Source of the DNA: Oceanobacillus luteolus
Lineage (GTDB): Bacteria; Bacillota; Bacilli; Bacillales; Amphibacillaceae
DNA length: 64,000 bases
Assembly: GCF_023715655.1 (NCBI RefSeq)
Contig: NZ_JAMBON010000004.1
Coordinates: forward strand, 1 to 64,000
Reading direction: 5' to 3'
Numbering within the stretch: the first letter of the stretch is position 1; each line of letters starts with the position of its first letter. Of the stretch, positions 53,310 through 63,869 are shown in pieces. The position numbers and the translations under genes were made by a program. The notes under the pieces are model-generated. The model was not told where the DNA came from and made no database searches. It saw only the letters and a program-made list of their open reading frames with translations.

Positions 53310-54386
53310 TTATCTTTTCATAGCCTGTTCAATAATCTTAACAACCCTGTCTCGACTGGCTTGAGGTTCAAATTGTTTCATTTTATCCCGGATTACAGGT
53401 GAACTAGTCATGAGGTGTTGCAATTCCTCGACAAGTTTTTTCTCGGATAGCTCTTCTTCTTCAAGTACACGAGCATAACCTTTTTCTTTAAATGATCTGG
53501 CATTTACAATTTGGTCTCCTCTGCTCGCTTCCAAAGATAAAGGAATAAGCAGCATCGGAATCCGTAATGCCAAGAATTCGAATATGGCATTAGAGCCTGC
53601 TCTGGAAAGTACATAATCGGTAGCAGCAAAAATATCCTTCAATTCTTCATTAACATATTCAAATTGAATATATCCATGTTGATCAAACTCCCGGTTGACT
53701 TTTCCATGTCCACAAATATGGATGATTTCAAATTGCTTCAGTAATTGTGGCAGGCTTCTTCTTACCGTCTCATTTATCTTCTCCGAACCTCCACTTCCAC
53801 CCATGATGAGTAGAACTGGTTTATCACCTTTCAGCTGAGCAAACGTAAGCCCCTTTTCACGTGATCCTGTGAACAGTTCTTCACGGATTACTGCACCGAC
53901 ATGCTCTCTTTTTTGCTCAGGTAGAAATTCTAAAGTTTCTTCAAAGGTTGCAAGTACCTTCTTGGCGAATGGAATCGATAGTTTATTCGCCAGCCCTGGC
54001 GTATAATCCGATTCATGAATAACCGTAGGTACACCACGAAGCTTAGCCGCAATTACAACGGGCACAGAAACAAAACCGCCTTTTGAAAAAATGGCAGCTG
54101 GTTTTTTCTTTCCAATAATCCGATAAGCTTGCAATGTCCCTTTTAGTACTTTAAAAGGGTCCTTAAAATTCTCAACAGACATATAACGTCTTAACTTACC
54201 TGTAGAAATCGGGTGATATGTCACCCCTTCTAATGGTTCAATCAGGTTACGTTCAATTCCATCATACGAACCGATGTAATCTATTTCCCAGCCGGCATTT
54301 TGGTATACCGGAATCAGTGCTAAATTTACAATGACATGACCAGCAGTGCCTCCGCCGGTAAAAAGAATGCGTTTCTTACTATTCAT
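53310..54386 (-). CDS. murG: MurG-type UDP-GlcNAc:lipid I N-acetylglucosaminyltransferase
   Basis: 358-aa GT-B glycosyltransferase that makes lipid II from lipid I on the inner membrane face. N-terminal GGGTAGHVIVNLAL glycine loop, IFSKGGFVSVPVVIAAKLRG, HESDYTPGLAN, and the UDP-GlcNAc site MGGSGGSEKINE and SRAGSNAIFEFLAL. It is isolated, not in the mur/fts cluster, so a second MurG-like copy (as in some Bacillaceae) is possible. Confidence 0.88.
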   Translation of the reverse strand: MNSKKRILFTGGGTAGHVIVNLALIPVYQNAGWEIDYIGSYDGIERNLIEPLEGVTYHPISTGKLRRYMSVENFKDPFKVLKGTLQAYRIIGKKKPAAIFSKGGFVSVPVVIAAKLRGVPTVIHESDYTPGLANKLSIPFAKKVLATFEETLEFLPEQKREHVGAVIREELFTGSREKGLTFAQLKGDKPVLLIMGGSGGSEKINETVRRSLPQLLKQFEIIHICGHGKVNREFDQHGYIQFEYVNEELKDIFAATDYVLSRAGSNAIFEFLALRIPMLLIPLSLEASRGDQIVNARSFKEKGYARVLEEEELSEKKLVEELQHLMTSSPVIRDKMKQFEPQASRDRVVKIIEQAMKR

Positions 54387-54516
54387 CTAACGTTCTCCCT
54401 CTCTATATTGCTAATAACAGAATCTTTCCTATAAGTATAACGTATACATGGTATAATCTAAATTGCTGTTTCAATTATCTAGTGTAATCGAAATATGATT
54501 AAAAAGGAAGAATAAC

Positions 54517-55887
54517 ATGTATACTACATCGAGTCTTAAATCTAAAATAAAATTATTTATTTATATTCTTATCCCTGTGCTTGTCACACAGGTTTCCATG
54601 AATTTAATGAGCTTCTTCGATACGCTTATGAGTGGTCAAGCAGGGGCAGTCGACTTGGCAGGGGTTGCTATTGGATCCAATCTATGGATACCAGTGTTTA
54701 CCGGGATAAATGGTATTATTCTAGCGATTACTCCAATTATTTCCCACCTTCATGGTGGAAAACAAAATCAACTGATTGCTAACAAAGTTTACCAAGGTAT
54801 CTATCTTTCCATAGTTCTAGCCATCGCAGTTATTATATTAGGAGCGATATTAATCAATCCGGTACTTGCGTTGATGGATTTGGAGGATAGTGTTAAGCAT
54901 ATTGCGAAATACTATCTTATTACTCTCGCAATAGGGATTATTCCTTTATTTATCTTCAATACACTTCGAAGCTTTATCGATGCTCTTGGACAAACTCGAT
55001 TATCTATGTTTATTATGCTGATTGCTTTACCTATAAATGTTTTCTTGAATTATATATTTATTTTTGGGAAATTCGGAATTCCTCCATTAGGGGGCATAGG
55101 AGCTGGAATTGCAACTGCGTTAACCTATTAGTTGATATGCGGCATTGCTATCATTATATGTGTACGATGGCATGTTTTTCGTCCTTTTGATTTATTTTCA
55201 AGCTTCAGTAAACCAAAAATTGATGACTGGTTGGAACAGTTAAAAATCGGTGTTCCAATTGGTTTTGCAATATTTTTCGAAACGAGTATATTTTCTGCAG
55301 TGACTTTACTGATGAGCGTATACAGTACATACACTATTGCTGCCCACCAAGCTGCAATGAACTTTGCCACTTTATTATATATGATTCCACTTAGTGTTGG
55401 AATCGCACTTACCATTGCAGTTGGTTATGAAGTGGGTGCAAAACGGTTAGATCATGCCAAAACTTATACAAAAATAGGAATTTCTAGTGGGTTATTTGTC
55501 GCTTTATTTACCGGTTTCGTACTATTTGTATTTAGAGATCCTGTAGCAGCATTGTATAATTCAACCCCTGAGGTTATTGATTTGACGAGACAATTTATCA
55601 TATTCGCTGTTTTTTACCAGTTGGCTGATGCTATCGGCGCTCCAATTCAAGGTGCGCTTCGCGGCTACAAAGATGTGAATATTACTCTAGTCATTGCGCT
55701 TGTATCTTATTGGGTAATTGGACTGCCGACTGGTTGGATCCTAGCAAACTATACGAAACTTGAGCCTTTTGGTTATTGGGTAGGTATTATTGTTGGTCTT
55801 AGTTCGGGGGCTATAGCATTATTCATCCGATTAAAAGTCGTTCAAAGAAAAATTGCCAAATCAGAAAAGAGCTCCGCAGCTATTTAG
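54517..55887 (+). pseudogene. MATE-family multidrug efflux gene interrupted by an in-frame TAG
   Basis: One reading frame of 456 codons covers a complete MATE transporter except for a TAG at 55129-55131. The first part (204 codons, from ATG 54517) ends GIGAGIATALTY, and the second begins LICGIAIIICVRWHV. A tryptophan (TGG) is common at this place, so one G-to-A change would explain it. No ribosome site precedes the second part. Helices 1-6 lie in the first part and 7-12 in the second. Either a recent nonsense mutation, a sequencing error, or read-through. Confidence 0.8.
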
Positions 55888-55907
55888 CATAGTTGTGGAG
55901 CTCTTTT
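55865..55907. terminator. Bidirectional terminator between the MATE gene and odhB
   Basis: AAAAGAGCTCC pairs perfectly with GGAGCTCTTTT; the inner stem CAGCTA/TAGTTG has one mismatch. It overlaps the last codons of the MATE frame. Confidence 0.8.
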
Positions 55908-55918
55908 AACATTATATA

Positions 55919-57196
55919 TTAACCTTCTAATAATAAATCATATGGGTCTTCAAGCATTTGCTTAATACGAACTAAGAATTGTACCGCATCTTTACCATCG
56001 ACGATTCGGTGGTCATATGATAGTGCCAAGTACATCATAGGTCGAACCTCAATACTATCATCCGGCATGACGACTGCACGTTTGACGATGTTATGCATAC
56101 CTAAGATCCCTACCTGTGGAGCATTCAAGATAGGAGTCGATAACATCGAACCAAAGATTCCTCCGTTAGTAATCGAGAAAGTTCCGCCTTGCAAGTCTGA
56201 TAGAGCAAGTTTATTTTCTCTTGCCTTGAGGCCAAGGTTCATAATTTCTTTTTCTACTCCAGCGAAATCTAGGCGATCGGCGTCACGTACAACCGGAACG
56301 ACAAGTCCCTCCTCTGTCGAAACCGCAATACCAATATCATAGAATTTCTTGATGACTAATTCATTACCTTGAATTTCAGCATTCAGTAGCGGGAATTCTT
56401 TCAATGCACCAACGACAGCCTTTGTAAAGAAGGACATGAATCCAAGTTTCACACCATGTTTCTCTTGGAACTTATCCTTGCGTTCTGCACGTAGCTTCAT
56501 GACAGCAGACATATCAACCTCATTGAAAGTTGTCAACATGGCAGCTTCGTGTTGAACATTTACAAGATTCTTCGCAATCGTTTGACGACGACGTGTCATC
56601 TTCACTCGTTCTACTGGTTTTGTAAATTCAGTTGTTTCTTGTTGTTTTGGTGCCTCTTGTTTCGGTTGTTTTGCAGATTCTACAAGTTGAGCGGCAGCTC
56701 TTTCTACATCTTCTGGACGTACACGGCCAAGAGGATCAACAGGTGAAACCGTACTTAAATCAATATTGAGTTCACGGGCACGTTTTCTAGCTGCAGGTGA
56801 TGCAATCACTTCTGACTTCTCAGCAGCTGCTTGCTGTTCCTCTGCTTTAGGTGTTTCACTTTGTGCTGATGGTGTCTCTTCCTTAGCTGGAGCCTCTTCC
56901 TTAGCAGGAGCTTCCGCTTTCTTCGGCTCTTCAGCTGGAGCAGACGCTGCCACGGCTTCTCCATTTTCATCCAGTTTTCCAACTACATCACCAACAGTTA
57001 CATCTTCCCCTTCAGCAACTGCGATTTCTGTAATTACCCCGGAAAACTCCGAATTCACTTCTACGTTTACTTTATCCGTTTCAAGCTCAATCAAAGGGTC
57101 CCCTTTTTCAACTTTGTCCCCTTCTTTGACTAACCATTCAGCGATTGTTCCTTCAGTAATAGATTCAGCTAATTCTGGTATTTTGATGTCTTGCAC
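55919..57196 (-). CDS. odhB: Dihydrolipoyllysine succinyltransferase, E2 of 2-oxoglutarate dehydrogenase
   Basis: 425-aa E2 core. The lipoyl domain (about 1-78) carries the lipoylated Lys42 in [11 protein letters not shown]. An Ala/Glu/Pro/Lys-rich hinge (about 85-125) precedes the E3-binding domain (about 130-168, [16 protein letters not shown], then [15 protein letters not shown]). The acyltransferase core (about 195-425) has the active-site [13 protein letters not shown]. Starts 13 nt after odhA; the pair forms the TCA-cycle complex with the shared E3. Confidence 0.95.
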   Translation of the reverse strand: MQDIKIPELAESITEGTIAEWLVKEGDKVEKGDPLIELETDKVNVEVNSEFSGVITEIAVAEGEDVTVGDVVGKLDENGEAVAASAPAEEPKKAEAPAKEEAPAKEETPSAQSETPKAEEQQAAAEKSEVIASPAARKRARELNIDLSTVSPVDPLGRVRPEDVERAAAQLVESAKQPKQEAPKQQETTEFTKPVERVKMTRRRQTIAKNLVNVQHEAAMLTTFNEVDMSAVMKLRAERKDKFQEKHGVKLGFMSFFTKAVVGALKEFPLLNAEIQGNELVIKKFYDIGIAVSTEEGLVVPVVRDADRLDFAGVEKEIMNLGLKARENKLALSDLQGGTFSITNGGIFGSMLSTPILNAPQVGILGMHNIVKRAVVMPDDSIEVRPMMYLALSYDHRIVDGKDAVQFLVRIKQMLEDPYDLLLEG

Positions 57197-57209
57197 CAGT
57201 AACTCCCCC

Positions 57210-60053
57210 TTAGTTTTTTGTTAATGCCTGATTGATGATACTGCTCTGTGCTGCTTTATGGAAGATTGGAACTCCTCCTGCTGGTGCAGCTCGTCTCGGC
57301 CTGCTAATAACACTTAATGTTTGATCATCCTTCTTCAGATCTCTTAAATAATCACTTACAAAATCCCATGGCCCCATATTTTTCGGTTCTTCTTGTACCC
57401 AAACAATCTCCTTAACATTCGGCAACTTGTCTAATTCAGCTTTCAGTTCCTTCTCAGGGAACGGATAAAGCTGTTCGACACGCACGATTTGCAGCCAATC
57501 GTAATTTTCATCTGACTTGGACATCTCTTCTTCAATATTAACCATTACTTTACCGCTTCCTATCAAGAGGCGTGTAGCTTTCTCCCGGTTCGGCTCGAAG
57601 TTTGGTTGCTGTCTGAGCGGCATAAATTTGCCCTCGGAAAATTCTTTGGCTGTTGCACCCATTAACGGATTTCGAATCATACTGCTCTTTGGTGTCATCA
57701 TCACTAGAGGCCTTGCTTCATCACGTCCTCTTAGCGCAGCCTGTCTCCGTAAAATATGGAAGAGCTGTGCAGATGATGTGACATTGGCAATAATCCAGTT
57801 ATTTTCTGCTGCACCTTGTAAGAACCTTTCTAATCTGGCATTAGAGTGTTCTGGACCTGCACCTTCATAACCATGCGGTAAAAGAAGAACCATATTGGAC
57901 TTCTCTCCCCACTTGGCCCGTGCTGATGAGATGAATTGATCAAAAACAACTTGAGCAACGTTGGCAAAATCGCCAAACTGAGCTTCCCAGATTACAAGTG
58001 TATTAGGTGATTGAACACTATAACCATATTCAAATCCTAGTACAGCCACTTCAGAAAGCGGGCTGTTCCTCACATCAAATGATGCTTTCGCCTCTGATAA
58101 TCCATGCATAGGACTGTATTTCTCATTCGTTTCCACATCACGGAGGACGATATGTCGGTGAGCGAAAGTACCACGCTCGGTATCCTGTCCAGTAATTCGA
58201 ATTGGAATACCATCTCGCAGAATTGAAGCAAATGCCAATGCTTCACCTGCACCCCAATCCACTATATTGCCTTCATCCAGCATTTTAGCCCGACGTCCGA
58301 GGATACGCTCTGTTTTCTTAAAAGCATTGAAACCTTCCGGACGGTTCAGAAGCTCTTGATTTAATTTTTTAAGTACATCCAAATCTACTTTTGTTTCGAA
58401 CTTCTCTAATCCATTCAAGAGATATTTTGGCATTTTCGGCAGTTCTGGTTTGCCGATTTTCTGCTCGTTCATATTGCTGTAAATACCATGCAATTTATTA
58501 TAGATTTCTTCTTGAAGTTTTTCATAGTCACCAGATTTAATTGTTCCTCTCTCTACAAGACGATCAGCAAATAATTTTGCTACTGGTGGATGATTATCAA
58601 TTTCCTTGTACAATGTCGGCTGTGTTGTACGTGGTTCATCCATTTCGTTATGTCCATGGCGACGATAACCTACTAAATCAATGAGGAAATCTTTTTTAAA
58701 CTTCTTACGATATTCCCAAGCAATTTTCACTGCAGAGATACATGAAATCGGATCATCTGCGTTCACGCGGATGATTGGAATTTCAAAGCCCTTCGCCAAA
58801 TCACTTGCATAACGAGTAGATCGCCCATCTTCCCTATCCGTCGTATACCCTAATAAGTTGTTGGCGATAATATGTATGCTTCCTCCAGTATTATAGCCAG
58901 GCAAATTGGATAGGTTAAGTGTCTCTGCAACAACCCCTTCACCGATGAATGCCGCATCACCGTGGATTAATAGAGCGACCGCTTTATTTTCATCACGCTT
59001 CGGATAACCTTTTTCTTTCCGTTCATCCTGTGCAGCTCGTGCAAAACCTTCCACCACCGGATTGACAAACTCTAGGTGGGAAGGATTGTGTGCTAAAGTA
59101 ATTCTTGTCTTCGCTTCTTTATCACTTGGATAAGCTTTTGTTCCCCCATAGTGATATTTAACGTCGTCTGTCCACCCATAGCTGATTGCCTGTGAACCTT
59201 CAGATGGCATAAGTTCCTTATCCGAAGTATAGTTAAACTCTGAGAAAATCTTATCATAAGGCTTCCCTAATACATTTGCTAAAACAGCAAGTCTTCCCCG
59301 GTGTGCCATACCCATCATGACATTTTTCGTGTTGTCTTGAATCGCATGATTGATGACCTCATCAATCATTGGCACCATCGACTCCAACCCTTCGATGGAG
59401 AAGCGCTTTTGCCCAACAAAAGTTCTCGCCAGGAAGCTTTCGAATCCTTCAACATCTACTAATCTCTGCAATAGATTTTTTCTTTCTTCATCTGTCGGCT
59501 CTACTCGCGCGTTTCCAGATTCTATAAAATCAATGAACCATTCTCGTTCTTCATGATTATTTACATGTTCATATTCAAATGTCATCGTACCCGTATAGTA
59601 TTTCTTCAAACGATTAATGACATCCAGACCATTTTCCACATCTGCAGGTGCTTTATCCCATAGCCACTTTGCAGGAATTTCTTTTAAGTCTTCATCCGTT
59701 AATCCGTACGTACTCGAATCCAGGTAAGTAGTATTTTCTCCCTTATAACCACCTACTGGATATATGTCCGCTTCGGTGTGTCCGTAACGTCGAATAGCCT
59801 CAACATATTTCAAAGCTGAGGTGATTTTTTCCATATTTACATCTGCAAAACCTTGAGATGGCGCTGCTGCAGTATCATTTTCTCTCTCTTCCAGCCAAGC
59901 TGGCTCTCCATATGTATCAAAGATTTCTTTTAAGGAAGCTTCTACTGCTTCGCTATTTTCTTTATACAATTCATACTGCTCTTCGATATACCCCCTGTTT
60001 GGTCCATAAATCTGACGCCAAAACTGTTGTACAGATTCCCCATTCTGTATCAC
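57210..60053 (-). CDS. odhA: 2-oxoglutarate dehydrogenase E1 component
   Basis: Thiamine-diphosphate-dependent E1, 947 aa from the GTG at 60053. The ThDP site is [27 protein letters not shown], with preceding [17 protein letters not shown]; the transketolase-like domain has [14 protein letters not shown]-type sequence ([15 protein letters not shown]). The GTG is preferred because GGGGGT lies 8 nt upstream; the ATG at 60068 overlaps that ribosome site and has none of its own. First gene of odhAB. The 350-nt gap upstream holds no other gene on this strand. Confidence 0.93.
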   Translation of the reverse strand: MIQNGESVQQFWRQIYGPNRGYIEEQYELYKENSEAVEASLKEIFDTYGEPAWLEERENDTAAAPSQGFADVNMEKITSALKYVEAIRRYGHTEADIYPVGGYKGENTTYLDSSTYGLTDEDLKEIPAKWLWDKAPADVENGLDVINRLKKYYTGTMTFEYEHVNNHEEREWFIDFIESGNARVEPTDEERKNLLQRLVDVEGFESFLARTFVGQKRFSIEGLESMVPMIDEVINHAIQDNTKNVMMGMAHRGRLAVLANVLGKPYDKIFSEFNYTSDKELMPSEGSQAISYGWTDDVKYHYGGTKAYPSDKEAKTRITLAHNPSHLEFVNPVVEGFARAAQDERKEKGYPKRDENKAVALLIHGDAAFIGEGVVAETLNLSNLPGYNTGGSIHIIANNLLGYTTDREDGRSTRYASDLAKGFEIPIIRVNADDPISCISAVKIAWEYRKKFKKDFLIDLVGYRRHGHNEMDEPRTTQPTLYKEIDNHPPVAKLFADRLVERGTIKSGDYEKLQEEIYNKLHGIYSNMNEQKIGKPELPKMPKYLLNGLEKFETKVDLDVLKKLNQELLNRPEGFNAFKKTERILGRRAKMLDEGNIVDWGAGEALAFASILRDGIPIRITGQDTERGTFAHRHIVLRDVETNEKYSPMHGLSEAKASFDVRNSPLSEVAVLGFEYGYSVQSPNTLVIWEAQFGDFANVAQVVFDQFISSARAKWGEKSNMVLLLPHGYEGAGPEHSNARLERFLQGAAENNWIIANVTSSAQLFHILRRQAALRGRDEARPLVMMTPKSSMIRNPLMGATAKEFSEGKFMPLRQQPNFEPNREKATRLLIGSGKVMVNIEEEMSKSDENYDWLQIVRVEQLYPFPEKELKAELDKLPNVKEIVWVQEEPKNMGPWDFVSDYLRDLKKDDQTLSVISRPRRAAPAGGVPIFHKAAQSSIINQALTKN

Positions 60054-60333
60054 TTTTGATACCCCCATTGAAGTATTATTGCCGTCTTGTAAACGGTTAA
60101 ATATTTATTGTAAGGACGGAAGTCGCATCCACATATAAATATACATCAAATTAATGTTTGTTACAATGATTCCATCTCGGAAAAATGGCCGCAAAATTTA
60201 TGATAACCCTTACATTTATCCAAAATCAATAAAACTTTGTTCAAACCTCTATATTATTTATCCAAATTCGAGATATATAAAACATTTAAAAATACGACAA
60301 AAGGCGACATTTTTTGAATGTCTTGGTTTTCGG

Positions 60334-60362
60334 TTCACAATTCAAGTTGAATTCGTTATAAT
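60334..60362 (+). promoter_or_regulatory. SigA-type promoter of the 33-aa peptide gene
   Basis: TTCACA (60334-60339) and TATAAT (60357-60362) are 17 nt apart, 52 nt upstream of the start codon. Confidence 0.6.
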
Positions 60363-60414
60363 AAATCCATATAATAAATTTTGTGTTGGTTTTATAGTTG
60401 AAGGAGGACTTTTC

Positions 60415-60516
60415 ATGAAGCTAGCTTTAATTCTAGGAGTTTGTGTCACTTTCATCATTTCCATGTTTACATCAGGGTATGAGGCTAAGCCGGGAGTACC
60501 AAAGAATAATCAGTAA
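60415..60516 (+). CDS. 33-aa membrane-anchored or secreted peptide, unidentified
   Basis: ATG with a strong AAGGAGG (60401-60407) 7 nt upstream and its own promoter. The product is a hydrophobic helix (MKLALILGVCVTFIISMF, residues 1-18) followed by a short polar tail rich in Gly, Lys and Pro (TSGYEAKPGVPKNNQ). Could be a single-pass membrane microprotein or a cleaved peptide. I do not recognise the family. A bidirectional terminator follows at 60556. Confidence 0.7.
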   Translation: MKLALILGVCVTFIISMFTSGYEAKPGVPKNNQ

Positions 60517-60555
60517 TTTGTAACTGTATATCAGCAATAGTTTACAAAACATAAA

Positions 60556-60592
60556 TAAACCGTCATCTTTTGCAGATGACGGTTTATTTTTT
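60556..60592. terminator. Bidirectional terminator between the small peptide gene and trmL
   Basis: A perfect 13-bp stem, TAAACCGTCATCT with its complement (60556-60568/60574-60586), with TTTTTT on the plus side. Confidence 0.85.
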
Positions 60593-60601
60593 CGATTCCA
60601 A

Positions 60602-61075
60602 TTAGACCAGACCACGGAAACCTTGCTGTCTTAACGCTTCATATATGATGATTGCTGCGGTATTGGATAAATTCAGCGAACGGACTTTGTCGTTCATATG
60701 AATTCTGAGGCAGTGATCTTCTTTTCCTTCTATTATTTCTTTGGGTATTCCTGAAGATTCTTTACCAAAAACAAAGAAATAATCTTTATCTGACTTACTG
60801 AAATCATAGTCGGTATAATGCTTTGTTCCGAAGTTTTCAATATAATAGAACTCCGCTTCTGGGTATGCTTCATATAACTCATCTATGGATTGATGCTCAA
60901 CGACATCCAAATGTTGCCAATAATCTAGACCAGCGCGGCGTAACATCTTATCTTCAGTTGAAAACCCTAGCGGGTGAATAAGATGGAGTGTCGTATCAGT
61001 AGCTAAACAAGTTCTTCCAATATTACCTGTGTTTGCAGGAATTTCTGGTTGATATAGTACTACATGTAAACTCAC
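60602..61075 (-). CDS. trmL: tRNA (cytidine(34)-2'-O)-methyltransferase TrmL (CspR)
   Basis: 157-aa SPOUT-class methyltransferase modifying the wobble base of leucine tRNAs. N-terminal VVLYQPEIPANTGNIGRTCL (conserved Asn/Arg), then HPLGFSTEDKMLRRAGLDYW, the knot motifs FVFGKESSGIP and IHMNDKVRSLNLSNTAAIIIYE. In the order queG-yhbB-trmL as in B. subtilis yhbA-yhbB-cspR. Confidence 0.95.
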   Translation of the reverse strand: MSLHVVLYQPEIPANTGNIGRTCLATDTTLHLIHPLGFSTEDKMLRRAGLDYWQHLDVVEHQSIDELYEAYPEAEFYYIENFGTKHYTDYDFSKSDKDYFFVFGKESSGIPKEIIEGKEDHCLRIHMNDKVRSLNLSNTAAIIIYEALRQQGFRGLV

Positions 61076-61123
61076 TTTTTTAATCTCCTTAAATATACAA
61101 ATTAACTTTAATATTATAGCACG

Positions 61124-61969
61124 TTATTCACCAATGCGGAAAAATTTATATTGGATGTTAGGTGTCCAAGCAGCGGAATCTTCGTATGTCCAGTAGCGAT
61201 TTCTGCTATTATTTGTATGTGCATTGACAAGCGGCATCCCATAAAAGTCTTTATTAACAACAATCGTGTTATGGTCCCACCTGCCATCACCTTCAAAATC
61301 ATAACAAATTACGTCACCTAACATGAGATCTTGAGGATTTTCCAGTTCCCTTCCTCTTAACCCCACTGTCGAACCACTTAAATACCAACGTAGTGAATGG
61401 GCGACCGACCAACTGTAACTCCAATTATTGCCTTGGTACCACCAGCCTCGATCCCGCTGTGGAGCCCCACGCATCGGTGCACCGCCAGCATATAAACATT
61501 GGGAGATATAATTCGTGCAATCATCATCGAACACCCGAAATGCAGGATTATAACTATTCCACCATCGTTCGGCATAACGGACGGCTTCTCTGCGATCATA
61601 AACGAAGTCCTGTCTTCCACTTTCTTCGGCCTCTTTCACTTGAATGGAAGGTGTTTTACGGTTCGGAATTTCCGGTAAAATTTCTTTATAATTAATTATT
61701 TCCCCGTTTTTCCTCTCCAACCGATAATGCAAGACTTGCTCTTCTAAATGGTAACGACCTTCTTGTTTAATTAAAAAACGCAGATGAAGTAAATGATCTT
61801 CGTTTGTTTTGTCGTCATACCTTATATTTTGGAAAGGTTCTCCCCTGCCTTCCACTTTAACAATACTCCCTTTTTCCCTTTCCCATAATTCCTGCTTCCG
61901 CTCCCACCAAATGGGCTGTTCCTTTTCATCTGATAAAAGTTTTGTCCAGTATTCGCTCATCTCCATCAT
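61124..61969 (-). CDS. yhbB: YhbB-like amidase-domain protein
   Basis: 281-aa protein with a C-terminal amidase domain of the Amidase_6 type (about 125-281): probable catalytic Cys in FDDDCTNYISQCLYAGGAP and His in GRWDHNTIVVN. The N-terminal part is a charged domain without signal peptide, so the protein appears cytoplasmic or sporulation-specific. The ATG at 61969 (tandem ATGs) has GGAGGCG upstream. Between queG and trmL, same as in B. subtilis. Confidence 0.85.
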   Translation of the reverse strand: MMEMSEYWTKLLSDEKEQPIWWERKQELWEREKGSIVKVEGRGEPFQNIRYDDKTNEDHLLHLRFLIKQEGRYHLEEQVLHYRLERKNGEIINYKEILPEIPNRKTPSIQVKEAEESGRQDFVYDRREAVRYAERWWNSYNPAFRVFDDDCTNYISQCLYAGGAPMRGAPQRDRGWWYQGNNWSYSWSVAHSLRWYLSGSTVGLRGRELENPQDLMLGDVICYDFEGDGRWDHNTIVVNKDFYGMPLVNAHTNNSRNRYWTYEDSAAWTPNIQYKFFRIGE

Positions 61970-62022
61970 AAAAATCGCCTCCATTAAAGTATATGGAGGC
62001 AAGCTTGTATCATTTTCTTTTT

Positions 62023-63159
62023 TTATGGTTGTAATTCGAATTTCAATCCTTTTTCCATTTCAAAGAGAACATGTTCGTCTTTTTCAAACTTCATGGCATC
62101 TCGAATTGCGTCAAAAGCCTCAGACGTACCAATCTTACCTAAAGACCAAGCAGCCGTACCACGAATCATCGGTCGCGGATCTTCTTTCATAACAGTCGTT
62201 ATTTCTTCTACAGCAGTTTGATCCTTGTAATGAGCAAGCGCAAGCAACGCATTTCGTTGCAATGGCTTCTTACCGCGCCAAGCTCCAGATAAATGACCGA
62301 ATTTTTCCTTGAATTCCCGATTCGACATCCGGAGCATCGGCTTCAGCTTAGGTTTAGCAATTTCCGGATCTGGTTCAAATTCTGGATGCAAATGGAAGTC
62401 CACCCCTTTATTATATGGGCATACTTGCTGACATGTATCACAGCCATAAATCCGATTACCGATTTTCGAACGGAACTCTTCAGGCAGAAAATCTTTTGTT
62501 TGCGTCAGAAAAGCGATACAGCGTTGTGCGTTCAGTTGTCCGCCCTGTACAAGCGCTCCTGTAGGACAGGCGTCGAGACATTTACGGCAGTCGCCACAGC
62601 TGTCCGTAACTGGATCATCGGGAATGAATGGCAAGTTTGTAATCAATTCCCCAAGATAAACAAAAGAACCAAATTCCTTTGTAATAATCGATGTATTTTT
62701 TCCACTGAAACCAATACCGGCTCGTTCAGCAACAGCCCGATCAGATAATTCTCCAGTATCAACCATCACTTTATTCACCGCATCAGGGTATTTTTCTTTT
62801 ATAAAATTAGAGAGCTTTTCCAATCGGTCACGTAAGACGACATGGTAGTCGATTCCCCATGAAGCTCGGGCAAATATTCCTCGCCTTTCTTCTTTTGTAC
62901 TGCGGATTTGATTTTTTATTCGTGAAGGGTAGGCGATGGCAATGGAGATGATTGACTGGGCTTCAGGCAATAATCTTGCCGGCTCTGTACGTTCTTCAAT
63001 GGTGCCTTTTTCAAATCCTGATTGATAATTCAACTCTTGCTGTCGGCGTAATCTTTCCCGCAGTTCACTGAATACATCAGCTGAAGCAAAGCCAATTTTA
63101 TCTATACCGATTTCTTTACTATAATCGATTATTTCCTGTTTCAACTCATCAATCCTCAT
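62023..63159 (-). CDS. queG: Epoxyqueuosine reductase QueG
   Basis: 378-aa cobalamin-dependent enzyme making queuosine in tRNA from epoxyqueuosine. Two 4Fe-4S clusters: SCGDCRKCLDACPTGAL and GCDTCQQVCPYNK. The C-terminal HEAT-like repeats (about 300-375, EDPRPMIRGTAAWSLGKIG) contact tRNA. The ATG at 63159 has AAGGAGGTGG upstream; a TTG directly before it is also in frame. Upstream of yhbB and trmL, so a tRNA-modification cluster. Confidence 0.94.
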   Translation of the reverse strand: MRIDELKQEIIDYSKEIGIDKIGFASADVFSELRERLRRQQELNYQSGFEKGTIEERTEPARLLPEAQSIISIAIAYPSRIKNQIRSTKEERRGIFARASWGIDYHVVLRDRLEKLSNFIKEKYPDAVNKVMVDTGELSDRAVAERAGIGFSGKNTSIITKEFGSFVYLGELITNLPFIPDDPVTDSCGDCRKCLDACPTGALVQGGQLNAQRCIAFLTQTKDFLPEEFRSKIGNRIYGCDTCQQVCPYNKGVDFHLHPEFEPDPEIAKPKLKPMLRMSNREFKEKFGHLSGAWRGKKPLQRNALLALAHYKDQTAVEEITTVMKEDPRPMIRGTAAWSLGKIGTSEAFDAIRDAMKFEKDEHVLFEMEKGLKFELQP

Positions 63160-63273
63160 CAACGCCCACCTCCTTACTTTTCTATTAATTTAACATTAAT
63201 GATTAAACAGTTTCAATTCCATTTTATACAAATTGCTGAACAAAATACTACTATCTGAGGTCCACAGTCCAAA

Positions 63274-63360
63274 TACCTCTCGCTTTCCGCGGGCGGCCGA
63301 TGAGCCTCCCACGGAAAGCGAAGGTGTATCGGGAGCTGCGAGCCTACGGAAGAAAGTATC
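63274..63360. repeat. REP-like GC-rich repeat
   Basis: A GC-rich island in AT-rich surroundings: CGCTTTCCG-C-GGG (63281-63293) pairs with CCC-A-CGGAAAGCG (63308-63320) around GGCCGATGAGCCT. This kind of element (CGCTTTCCGCGGGC followed by GATGAGCCTC) is widely dispersed in Bacillaceae intergenic regions, from general knowledge. Most of the 312-nt queG/tRNA gap is this element plus the tRNA terminator. Confidence 0.65.
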
Positions 63361-63412
63361 CCCCAGTCTATCAGCACTCTATTAATAATATTATGAAATA
63401 TGTGCTGGAATA

Positions 63413-63458
63413 TAAAAAACGCAACGCCTCGTAACCTTCATTTACGAGACACTGCGTT
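63413..63458 (-). terminator. Intrinsic terminator of tRNA-Gly
   Basis: AACGCA...TGCGTT outer and CTCGTAA/TTACGAG inner arms form a long hairpin; on the minus strand TTTTTT follows. Confidence 0.8.
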
Positions 63459-63471
63459 AAACACATATGTA

Positions 63472-63545
63472 TGGAGCGGGTGAAGGGAATCGAACCCTCA
63501 TCATCAGCTTGGAAGGCTGAGGTTTTACCACTAAACTACACCCGC
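63472..63545 (-). tRNA. tRNA-Gly (anticodon TCC)
   Basis: Complete cloverleaf on the minus strand: acceptor GCGGGTG/CACCCGC, D-arm GTTTAGTGGTAAAAC, anticodon stem TCAGC/GCTGA with loop CTTCCAA (anticodon TCC), T-arm AGGGTTCGATTCCCT, discriminator T and encoded CCA (63472-63474). The 74-nt length is normal. Followed by a terminator; the 324-nt stretch 63546-63869 on the other side shows no further gene. Confidence 0.97.
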
Positions 63546-63869
63546 AAACAAATTAGTTTATTTAATGACAAAACCAATTATAGCAACTACGTAAAAATAA
63601 ATCAAGGAAAATTTTAAAATAAATTAATAAATAATGAAAGAGCCCTCTCTAACCCACATATTCCTAAGCTGTTTGTTCCTGAATCATACTCAAATTCATC
63701 GACAAATTATTACATCAGTTCACGATAACGATATCTTTTCATAAAATAATTATATGCAAAACATTTAAATTGTGACTATTGTAAAATTTTTTAATCAAAA
63801 GATTTACATTCCAAAGTAAAACCGATAGACTAGGATTAAATTTGTAATACAGAAGGGTGAGTTGAGATA

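Noticed and set aside
55128-55415. 95-codon minus-strand ORF within the MATE gene
   Set aside because: Shadow frame opposite clear transporter coding sequence.
62293-62748. 151-codon plus-strand ORF inside queG
   Set aside because: Antisense to the iron-sulfur region of queG; no start signals.
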